Assembly: GCF_030867145.1 (NCBI RefSeq)
Contig: NC_134441.1
Span: forward strand, 8,788,992 to 8,852,991
Direction of reading: 5' to 3'
Length of the DNA stretch: 64,000 bases
DNA from: Opisthocomus hoazin
Taxonomy: Eukaryota > Chordata > Aves > Opisthocomiformes > Opisthocomidae
Below the pieces are notes generated by a model, which was not told the origin of the DNA, did not search any database, and was given only the letters and a program-made list of their open reading frames with translations. The position numbers were made by a program, and so were the translations under genes. Every line of letters begins with the position of its first letter. The first letter of the stretch is position 1. Shown here one piece after another: positions 1 to 9,900 of this stretch.

Positions 1-1054
1 CAGGAAAACACCCCAGGCAGCATCGACGATGCTACAAAGCCCCTCTCTGCCCCTCCTTCCCGTGCTTCGCCCGCTCAGAGCCCGCACCCAGCGGAGCCCG
101 CCCTGCTCTGAGAAAGCCCGGCACACCCCCAAGCTCTTGCTGTGCTGGGGGCCCCTCCACGGCATCGCCCACAGCACCCCAGCTGTCCCCCCCCCGCAGG
201 CACGAGGCCGAGCTGTGGCAGCACCCATGCTGCTTGTCAGCAAGAGACACGGGAGCCGCTGGCTCAGAGGCAGCCAGTCATCGTCCCCAACCCCTCAGCG
301 GCGAGGGGGCTTCACCCCGGGGACGCCCACGGTCTGTCTGACAGGCTCCCACGGACCCCGCGACCACGCGAAGTCTGGCGTACGGCACGCTGCGCAGCGC
401 CAAATCCGACCGCGACGCCAAGGGGCTGAGTGCCCACCTCTTGCAGGAAGCCAACAGTGCTGTCTGCCAAGAACGCGGCCGCTTGGCCAGCCCGGGAGCC
501 ACCGAAACCCCCCTGCTTCAGAGGGAGAGGCAGCCCCTCCAGGGACCACCGCCTGCGCGAAACCCAGCACCCGCAGGCTCACGTCAAACCCTTTAACGGA
601 GCCCAGAGCCCCAGGGAAAACGTTCTCACAATAAAACCGTAATAAGGCTTTGCCGAAAACAGCTGCTCTGAAGCAGAACGTTCCCTGGCAGCGAGGGACA
701 CGCTGTCCTCCGCGGCCCTGCCAAGGCAAAGGGGATCGGATGCTGGGCCACAGCGAGAGGCCCCCGCCGGTTTGTAAAAACTCAGCTAAAATCCCAAAGA
801 CAGCCCCGGAGGCAAAGCCTGGAAAGACGACAGAAGGGACCGCAAACGGCGTCGCGTCTGCAGCGCTGCAGCCCTTCCCGCAACAGCGTCAAGTGCAGCG
901 GGTGCACGCACCGCACGCCGGCCAGCCAGCAGCGCCGGGCGGGCGAGAAACAGAGCGCGGGACAGGGGACGGGACAGAGGGACGGGACAGAGGGACGGGA
1001 CGTGTGAAAACAGCGCGAGGACCGAGCCGGCGCAGGAGCCGCCGCCGCACTTAC
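1..1054 (-). other. PLPP5: PLPP5 intron 2 (partial)
   Basis: GC-rich sequence with no exon I can recognise. I looked for the next PLPP5 block (the IAFLSPLSL-like membrane segment) in all minus frames and did not find it, so exon 3 lies outside the window. It contains one short minisatellite near 960-1003. Confidence 0.6.
960..1003. repeat. 13-bp minisatellite, about 3 copies
   Basis: Tandem copies of CGGGACAGAGGGA, the first one imperfect, inside PLPP5 intron 2. Confidence 0.75.
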
Positions 1055-1162
1055 GAACGTGGGCAGCGCGGGGACGCGCTCCGCCGCGACGTCGGGGCTC
1101 CGGTACAGCCGCAGCTCCCCGGGCTGCGGGGCGCGGGGAACGGCGGCAGAGCCTCCAGCGCC
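1055..1162 (-). CDS. PLPP5: PLPP5 coding exon 2, with an apparent 1-nt deletion
   Basis: Acceptor CCCCGCAG (1170-1163) and donor GTAAGT (1054-1049). Continuing the exon 1 frame gives LEALPPF; the frame that ends in phase 0 at the donor gives QPGELRLYRSPDV and VPALPTF. The switch falls in the GC-rich stretch 1127-1137, which is 11 nt long where the family spacing (four residues between PPF and QPE in human) calls for 12. Confidence 0.75.
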
Positions 1163-1344
1163 CTGCGGGGACCAGCAGAAACGGGTCAGGCTGCGGGCAG
1201 GGACCAGCAGCGACCCGCAGGCTGCCCCCGCCCGCACCGCGGGGCCGGGCCGGGCCGGGCGGGGCGCGGGGGGTCCCGGTCCCGCACTCACGCGAACGCG
1301 GCCAGCAGCAGGCCCCGCGCCGCCGCCTCCCCTGCCAGCTCCAT
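1055..1344 (-). CDS. PLPP5: PLPP5 (PPAPDC1B) phospholipid phosphatase 5, 5' part only
   Basis: Two exons of a gene that continues beyond the left edge. PLPP5 is a multi-pass membrane enzyme of the PAP2 family that dephosphorylates lipid phosphates such as diacylglycerol pyrophosphate and phosphatidate. Only the N-terminal end is here: exon 1 gives a start MELAGEAAA followed by a leucine-rich stretch (first membrane helix). Exon 2 gives LEALPPF and then, in a different frame, GELRLYRSPDVAAERVPALP, which resembles the human ELLPPF...[20 protein letters not shown] stretch as I recall it. The catalytic PAP2 motifs are not in the window. The start ATG sits in a perfect Kozak context (GCGGCCATGG). 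The two exons total 161 nt, one short of a multiple of three, so the reading frame is broken in this sequence (see findings). Position directly downstream of NSD3 on the same strand supports the call. Confidence 0.82.
1292..1344 (-). CDS. PLPP5: PLPP5 coding exon 1
   Basis: Starts at the ATG at 1344 and ends in phase 2 at a consensus donor GTGAGT (1291-1286). It encodes 17 full codons, rich in Ala and Leu, the start of the first membrane segment. Confidence 0.8.
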
Positions 1345-1574
1345 GGCCGCGACGTGGCGCCGCCGCCGCCCGCCAGGGGGCGGCACGGGGGACAGGGGGC
1401 GGGGCCGGGGGCAGGGACAGGGGGCGGGACCCGGCACCTCGCCCCGCCCCGCCCCTTCCCTCCCTTCCCCGCCGCGGGAGCGGGGAGCCCGGGAGCCCCC
1501 CCGGGGACCGACACCCCCCCCGCCCCCCCCCCCCGGTCGCACCAGCCGTGTCACCGTTGGAACATTCAGAACGA

Positions 1575-1580
1575 TTTATT
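1575..1580 (-). terminator. NSD3: NSD3 distal polyadenylation signal
   Basis: AATAAA on the minus strand (TTTATT on plus) at the point where sequence turns from AT-rich 3' UTR into the PLPP5 CpG island. Cleavage would be expected around 1550-1565. Confidence 0.6.
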
Positions 1581-2628
1581 GAAGTCAACCTCAAGCAAAA
1601 GTTCAACTCAGTGGAATGTCATTAAAATCCCGTCCAAAGGAACCCTCACGGAAGCAAAGACACATCTGAATTCCAAAGTATTTGTCAAATAAAAAAGGCA
1701 ACATCTCCGTAAATATAATGTACAAAAATTATATGTTCCTACCGTCACACACATCCAGTAAGCAGCTAAAATATTACAGGCAGGTGTAGCTACGCTCTAC
1801 CCCGGCGACAGGACGCTAGCTATGTACAGGTCACCCAAGCTTTACAGGCTTCACACGATGCGAGAGAACATAGGCCCAACAACAAGACCCCCAAAATATC
1901 GTATATCCCAAAGTCTATGCGGCAACATCAAGTCATAATACAGTAATGCCCCAGTGGAACATCGCCAGGGAAAATTAACACTACTTCGTTAGTGTCGAGA
2001 GCTTCTAGTCAGCCTCCAAAAACTCGTAAGATACCGACTTCAGTGAATATTGATGCTTCGCTATTAAAGACTCGAGTGATTTCCTTAAAATAACATTTCA
2101 CAGGATCTACAAGGTTTGGTACAGATAAACGAAGTCTACAGAAATAACGACTCTACGAAGGTCAGCCGTACAGACGGGGCGCGGGGACGGGAACGGACCC
2201 TGCGGGGAGCGGTGCTGTGCGACATCGCTCGCGGGGACGCCAACGGCCCCGACGCCGCGCACGCCCCGGGCGCCGGCCAGCGCCTCGCCCTTGGCCCCAG
2301 CTCGCCCCGGGAGCCGGAGAGGGCTCCTCCATCCCCCCGCTCCCAGCCCGACAGCGGGGCTGCGCTGCTGGGAGGGCCGCGGGGCCCGGCCGCGCTGGGG
2401 TGTCCGAGGGGCCCCCGCAGCCGCCCGCTCCCTCGGCAGCCAGCGCGGCGCGAGAGACGCTGGAGGAGCGAACGGCTTTGGCAGACGCGTACGCCTTGTC
2501 CCTTGGTGGCTTCGCATCCGTCACCGCAGTCTCCCGGGCAAAGCACAGAGTCTCAGCGCGACGGCCCCGCGCAGGGGTGACAGCCACCCGAGCCTGGCGC
2601 CCAGGAGCAGAATACAAGAGGAAACGGC

Positions 2629-2688
2629 TGCTTTTTTTTTTTTTTTCCTTTCTTTTTTTGCCTTTTTTTTTTTTCTTTTTTTCCTCAG
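2629..2688. repeat. Poly-T / polypyrimidine low-complexity tract
   Basis: Long runs of T broken by single C or G residues on the plus strand (poly-A on the NSD3 transcript), inside the NSD3 3' UTR. It could prime oligo-dT internally in cDNA libraries. Confidence 0.85.
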
Positions 2689-3319
2689 AACAACATAATG
2701 AACACATCCAAAGTGTAGGAGTGTATCGTAAGTGCAAATGTTTTTGCTACACAAAGACCAACGGCGGGGAACACGGATGGAGACCCGAGGCAAAGGGACC
2801 GCGGCACTGCGGGGCTGCCGTCTCTCCTCCAACACGGCCAGGTGAGACAGCCGCTTCGAAAACCTCTCCCCTTTGCCACGGATTCACTGTACAGTGGGAG
2901 CAGAAAGGAACTTCAGGGAAGTCAAAGACACTTTCAATGCAGTATACAAAAAAAGTTATGTATAAATAAAAAAGCTGTATAAGGAACCGCAGAGCTTCAA
3001 GTACATTAAACCCTGAATTCAATGAGGCAGAGGTTTCAATGTTAAAGTGACTACTTCGTACCAGCGCCGGACACCCCCTCCCGCCCTCCTCCCCCACCCC
3101 CCCCACATATTTCTGAAAGTCTCAATATATACAGATTTAATGCTCATTGTTAATTACGTCTAGCAATTGCGTCTTTCCCATTCTACCCAGAAATGAAGAT
3201 ACAAGAAGTTTTTCAGAAGAAAGGCCAAAATGAAACATTCCAGCCCTGTTACTCCATTTTAACAGATCCTCCAAGACCATGGTGGTGACCAGAGAAGGTA
3301 ATTTGCCCACGAGATTGCC

Positions 3320-3620
3320 TTCAACGTTCTCCTTCCTGAGCCGCAAACGCCTTCCACAGTCTCTCGCCAGGACAAGTCCACACTAACGCCCCGACAGCTA
3401 CAGCAACTCCTGCCCGCACCGCGCCTTCAGAAAGCGGTAGCAACCCGCCACCGGCCCGCTTGGCCGCCGTCTGCAGGACGTCTGCGCCGTGCTCGGGTGC
3501 CAACGGTGGAGTCCCAGCTCCAGCGAACAACAGAATCCCGTTAACGCCGCGGAGCGGCTCCGCCATCGCGCAGGCGGCCGGCGGGAGCCAGGTGCTCGCC
3601 AGAGGCGCGGTGCCACCTCA
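3320..3620. other. CpG-rich patch in NSD3 3' UTR
   Basis: GC- and CpG-dense block flanked by AT-rich sequence, containing CCGGCCCGCTTGGCCGCC-type sequence. No ORF with recognisable homology. It may be a mutational remnant or a regulatory element. Confidence 0.4.
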
Positions 3621-6600
3621 CAAACTCAACACAAAAGTTAGGGAGAAGCGTGACGTCGCGTTCCAGCTCAGGACCAACTCGCAGTCTTAAACCAGCCCAC
3701 TTAAGGTCTCAACCGAACCCCCCAGCGGTTCTGAGGATTTCTTCCAGGCCTCATGGAACGACCAAACACTGCAATATTACTTCTCTCGTTGTAGAGACCA
3801 CACCAATCTAATTCCGCAGCTGACTCCCTCTCTGTTGATGCCAATTAATCAAAACAGCTGTTAAGTATTTTCCTTACAAAGGATTTGCATCACTGTTACT
3901 CAGCTTGCAAAGATGTGCCTAAAATGTGTATTTTAACGTTTTGTGTTGGCGTGTAGAACAAACCCCCTGCAGTTACCAAGAGACCTGGAATCAGGCGTTT
4001 CTTTATCTCAGAATGCTAAAGATTTTCTTCAAAGATTCACCTTCTCTCCGACAGCGTGAAGTCCAGTTCAGACTTTCTGTTTGTAAATCATATGAGCTTA
4101 CACACCAATCTCCTATGTTCCCTTTTAAGTCCAAGCCCAGCTGCTGGCTACTGTTACACTGTTTTTGTGGAAAAAAGGAGCACCTGTAAGAAGTCTGAAA
4201 ACAAAGTTAACCAAGACGTCAAGTGGCACGGCACAGGAGCAGCAGCAGGCCTCAATTCACAGCATTTTACAAGTTTTTAAGCCTTCCATGACCGTTCGCA
4301 CGTCTGCGACACTCGGCGCGCCAGCACGTCCCAGCAGCACGTCTCGCGTGGCGACGGACGGTCCGGGCTGTCCCGCTGCCACCGCAGCGCTTCGCTCCGG
4401 TCAGGGTCACCACGGACACAGAATGAAACAAGCCCGTGGGTGCACTCGCGCGACAGCGTAGCTGCAACGTGCAGAACGCTCTGACCTCCTACGAGAAAAT
4501 CACTTGAACATTGCCAGGCCTAATAAATAATATAAAGTAAACACTTCGGGCCTTACAGACACTGTAGCAAGAGCTATGTTTGGAAGGTCTGAAAAGGTTA
4601 AACACCCCCAGTAAGAGCTTAAAAACAGACATTTATCACACAAAATGTTAAGAAAAATAAAATCCTTTTTGTAATTTTTTTCTGTAAAAAATACCAAAGT
4701 CTAGCACTGCTTTCAAGCAAGAGTAGTGTTTCAGACACTCGCTGTAGTACGGACCACCAGATGAAGTGCTTTCCAGACCCCAGCAGCCCTCTGTCCCACA
4801 GACTGACCCACGAGGTATCTGCACAGTTCTGCCACCCAGGACACCCCCACGTTCGCAGGACAGGCGTCTGCAGACGTTCAGAAGATGAACTGCCAGATCA
4901 ATTCTGTGGCACAGCAGCTGCTCAGAGACACTGTAGTGTATTTTGTAATTCTACAATTGCACACAAAAAAACTTCCTCCCTGGACATAAACATGAGGACG
5001 CGACAGACACCAGCCAGAGGCAGGACATGTTCTGAAGTCCCACATGTGCTTTTTCAGCCTACTATTTCCTTGAACTGAGAAGTCACCGTGTTCCTGCAGG
5101 TTTATACAAGCAGTCTTCCAGAGACAAGGTTCTTCATTCTTAATTCAAAGGCTCATTTTAGCCAGATGCCAGTAACACTTGATACTAACTCTTTTCATTC
5201 AGGATTATTTTCAATACCCATCAGCAACAAGCTCGCATGGAGTTAGCTGCTATCAGCATACAAGGCCAAAGCACACTAACCAGCGCAGTGCTTCGTCAGA
5301 CTGCGGGCTAGGGGAGGAGGGTCACCAGAGACTAACTCCAGCCCGGGGAACCTCGACCCCCGGGCTCCTTGCGCAAGAAACGGAGGAGGATAGGTGTTCA
5401 AAAGAAAATCTGGAGCAGGAGCCTACCTAAGCCACTTCAAAAGCCTCTGAAGGAGCCCATCTCTCTACTGATCAACAGGAAATCCGAGAGAGCGCCGTCT
5501 CACGAGGCTACAGTTGGCTGCGGCGAATACAGCCCGTCACCCAGAGACAGAAAATACCCTGTTCACTGAAGAGGTGCTGAGATTTCTCTTAGCTCCGTGA
5601 ACAACGGAGATTGAAGTTAGCAGATCTCCCTCAGCAAAAAAATCTAAACATTCAACCAAAACAAACATGCGCACGGGTCGGATTCCTCGAGCACTCAAAT
5701 TTCCTTTGAAGCCAATGGGAGTCTGAGAAGGCGGCAATGAAGGATGGCACCAATATAACTGCCAGAAAACGAGTGCAGACGTGGCAGGTGACACACACAC
5801 ACGCACAGAACGACCCTCCACCTAAAGAAGTCAACGGCAGAGCTCCCACGGGCAGGATTAAGACTTCAGTTCTGAGCGTGCTGCAGTGTGTGACCGAGGC
5901 CGGGAGGCTCTCCCAACGATGAAGGTTTTCCAAATTAAGCAGGACAAAGAAACGACCATAGCGCAATTAAGCTCTTTCTGAATTTCCACCTGTCTGCAAA
6001 CACTGATTATAGCTCTCGAGCAAGGAACTGTGATTTCTTCCCTCCTTAGACAATGCTAGATCTCATGTTACAAGCACTTCCAAGAAGTCACACATCTGAT
6101 TTCTCATAGGAAAAGCTGTACAGTAATATTCATAAGTTAAGATGATACATAACCTACCTTCTCAAAATGCCTTATAAAAAAAAAGTACTGGAATGCAGGC
6201 ATTTCAGGGTCACCTGGTCTGAGACCCACATCTGTCTCTATGGCATCTCCATGTTACACAGAGTGGGGAGGCTTTATTCTTTCCACAAACTAGACACAAA
6301 AGTTACGTTGGCTTTGCTATTTTGTTTTTAAAGACACGCTGACTGATCCAAACCAGATCTTCAGCACCCTTGGAAAATTAAATAAATAAATATGTTGCTA
6401 TGCTTTGCTTTCTACACTCAAAGAACATATTTTAAACAGAATATTCTTTTCACTGTCAAAAGGTCTGCGTTTGAAGGCCAAGACGCTTCTGGTTTCCAAC
6501 AGGAAGAGCTGCTGTACACGTTCAAGGGTAAAAGAAAGACCAAACAATAAAAAACAAACACCACCGCCTGCTTTTGCTTGCTAAGATTAAATGGTCCCGT

Positions 6601-6716
6601 TCCCAGTTCACACACGACGGCTCCGATGACAAAGACTGAATGTGTCATAGCAGTCTCTTCAAGTTCATCACCTGCTTGCCCCTCTTCTCCCCTTCCCTGT
6701 TTGTTTGTAACCAAAT

Positions 6717-6958
6717 TCACTCCTTTGCTTCTTCTGCAGGATTCTGGGGTTCCAATTTGCACTTTATCTTGCTCCAGTACTCAGGTGCCACCGGAGATTT
6801 GGGGTCATGTGCGGAGCAGCAGAGATGGCCATCCAACGCCGATGCCACCAGGGCTCCCTTCTCGTGATCTTTACAGAAGGAATGAGGGCAGAACTCACAG
6901 AATGCAACCGCAGGATTGCTACAGACGTCGCACTGATGCCACGGACATTCCCACTTTC
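6717..6958 (-). CDS. NSD3: NSD3 last coding exon (C5HCH module, stop)
   Basis: [57 protein letters not shown] and a glutamate-rich tail ending AEEAKE, TGA at 6719-6717. Acceptor CCATCCTCAG. Conserved Cys/His residues of the C5HCH module are present. Confidence 0.96.
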
Positions 6959-9900
6959 CTGAGGATGGGAGAGGAAGGGAGGAGAGAGAGACAGGAAGCT
7001 GAAATTAGTGCATTTTGGGGACAGCACTGGCCTTTAACCCTTACTCCACGTTGTAATTGTTCAGATGAATGAAAAGAAAGTTCAGAAAAGCCAGCTCTTA
7101 CTGTAGCTGCTACTTCTGCTTCTCATTTAAAAGAACCTGACTGGAAACAGTTCTTCGTCATTTTGCATTTTTTAGCCCTCACTTGGCTCAAAACACTGGT
7201 GTATGCATAACCAGAGCTTAAAATAGTTAGATCAGCGTCCTTTGGCGTCAAGACACCAAACGTCCTTGCAAGATGGAGAGTTTGCTTCGTACGTTTTTCT
7301 GATTTGTGAGCATCTCTTACTGATCTGGACACTGTACTCGCTCAAACGGCTGTCTCCAAATTAAGTTTTGGTTCAACTGCAGTGTACTTTAGTGTAGAAG
7401 ACTGAATGCGTTAGTTTGGAAAAATAAGCAAGAAATGGCTCAGAGAACAAGAAGTTGTGTAAAAATATGTTTGAGCATAAACCCCCCCCGATCCCCCAAA
7501 CCACTCAGACATGTATTTGTACAACCACGTGCTCTGGGACGGCAAAGGCACGCTGAACACAGCAGCACGGGAAAATCAAAAGCTGCGGTGTCCAAGCCTC
7601 ACCGCAGCCCCTTTTGGCTGGGTCACTGCTGAGAAAGAGAGCGGACCGCGCTTCCAGGGTGCCGAGACGCGCACCCCCAGGAGCCAGAACCGCACCACGA
7701 CGGGACCGGCCCCGAACGACGCTGTGACTAGCCTGTCTGGCCAGGCCAACCCAAGTCGCGCTTGGTGCCGAGACGCTGCCATTTCTTTCTCCAGCAAATA
7801 AGCGATTTTGAGGACAGCGTCCATGCTCCTAATACGCTGAAAAGGCACCTGGCAGATTCAGCTTCATGGCAGCCTTTCGGTCAATTTAATCATAGGCTAA
7901 TTCACACTTCCAATTATTTTCACCAAAGTCTTTGGAATCAGGAAGATTAAAGACATAGGGACTTTTACAGACTCCTGCAATCAGATTAAGATGTTGTATT
8001 GCTGAATAATTTGAGCCCTAGCTACAAAAAGCTATGCCTTAACATGGAAAAAAACCAAATGGAAGATACAGGCCATCAGGATACGGCAGATAATTTGAAC
8101 ACATTTACTGATTAATCAAGCCCTACACACCATGCTTGCTCTGCCAGTGGTTTGAACTGTCATTTGATTGGTGACACGGTGGCCATGGGACATCAAGATG
8201 AAGCTTCTATTTCAATTAAAATAAGAGGAGGAAATATGATCCAAGAAAGAGAACGCAACAGCAAGAACATCAAAAATGATTACAATGCCCCTCTGTCCAT
8301 CAGTTCTCATGCAGGAACCCTGCCACCTGATGTATTTCTAAAAATGAGCGGTATTGCAGAAGTAAATACGCTGCATTTAATGTAACCGAATACTGCAGCT
8401 CAGCTCCAGCACTGCCTTGCAAGGAAGGGAAAGATGAACAGAAAGCCACACAACTGCTCTTACCAAAAGGTGGTTGAGTCAGGTTAAGGCATAGGAGGTG
8501 GTAGGCTTTGGGACAGTCCTTTTTATCACACATGACTAGTTCTCCTCCATCTCCACACTGGAAACAGTTGTCTTCGTGCATCTGCTTCTGTTCTGTTTTT
8601 ATTTTCCGCTTCTTCTGCTTTAATTTTGCATTCTTCACCTTCTCTTCATTTGCAGTTGCAAATGCTGTCTAGCAATTACAAAGATCACAGCATACAGTCA
8701 TTTTATAAGCCCCTTGCATTAAAATTAGTTTAATCAATTTGGGTTATTATCTGCATGAACTATGCTTAAATTAAATCCAGCAAAAAAAGATTTTAAAAGC
8801 CAGAAATGCCCATTCATACGTATTTGAATTAACAAAAACTGGTAAATAAACTTCACCCTAGACAAAACAGCACTACAGTTCATAACTGTAAAATTTTTAG
8901 AGACTTTCAAGGGTGCAAAGTATTAAAGTAAAAAGTTAAATAAACCAAAACCCCCCTCTTTGCCCTACTCTCACTGGATTTGGGAAGAGAAGTTTTAATT
9001 TTCTTCCGTGTACCTTTGGACGCACTCCTAGGAAACCACTGCAGTTTTCTGCTCCACAATGACACTCGGTCCTACCATTGCCCAGGCAATCCAAATTATA
9101 GTTAAATGTTAACTCCATTCCTAAAATTTAAAGAAAAACAATTCACCCACACAGACACTGAGGAAACACAGGCTTGTGACAATGACATTTCACTAGCATT
9201 TATCCCTTCACAGCCTGTGAGATCTAGCAGCAGTATGTTTCAAAAGGGCAAGCCCAAAATAGTGCATCGACTTCATGAACTCGGAAAGTAGCAAATTCTG
9301 CCTAGATCAGACACAAGCAGCGGCTATCTCGCAGATCCAGTTAAAACGACAGATCAGGTGAAACACTTCACACGGAAAGATAACACCACATCATACAAAT
9401 ATTGCTGAAAGCATCGATGCCATGGTAAGAGTTCACATGACCCAGAGTTAACACTGTACTTCGCAGCAGCCCTGCAGGCAGCTTTAACAGTAGTTTTCAG
9501 CTTCAAACTATTTCTAACTGTAAGATCTTGATAATGCTGGAACTCAAATATTTGTCTCCACTCCAGTGAATGACAAAGTCCCTATAAACGTCACAGGTAT
9601 TAAGTAACTTCAGAGAAAAAACCCCTAGCCAGATTAGGAACATAGCCATTTCCAGCCAGAAGCACACACGCAGAAGAGTGCCATCTTCTTACCTGCGGGA
9701 ATGTCACACAGCGCAAACAGCCCGACTCTAATGTCGCCGTTCACTGTCCACTTCTGTGTTTCACAGTTTGGATTACAACTATGGTTCATAAAACGAGAAT
9801 AATTCCCCTTCGGGCCAGCATCTATTATCCGGTCCTTCAAATAAAAAAACAAGAGACACTTAAACACAAAAAGGTTTCCTGCTGACAAGGGACTACTAAT

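Larger units (their letters stand above)
1010..1540 (-). promoter_or_regulatory. PLPP5: CpG-island promoter of PLPP5
   Basis: Very GC- and CpG-rich sequence covering PLPP5 exons 1-2 and the 200 bp upstream of its ATG, with several GGGCGGGG/GGGGCGGGA Sp1-like boxes at about 1395-1455. No TATA box is seen. The upstream end abuts the NSD3 polyadenylation site, so the promoter must be short. Confidence 0.65.
1555..6716 (-). other. NSD3: NSD3 3' untranslated region
   Basis: From the TGA stop at 6719-6717 to the distal AATAAA at 1580-1575, about 5.2 kb with no splice structure or other gene that I can support. It is mostly AT-rich but has CpG-rich patches at about 2165-2600 and 3320-3620 and a homopolymer tract at 2629-2688. 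The 3' end is estimated, and shorter forms from internal signals are possible. Confidence 0.65.

Noticed and set aside
650-1606. Overlapping long open frames on both strands around the PLPP5 promoter
   Set aside because: Only the segments at 1055-1162 and 1292-1344 carry PLPP5 similarity and splice sites; the rest is CpG-island noise.
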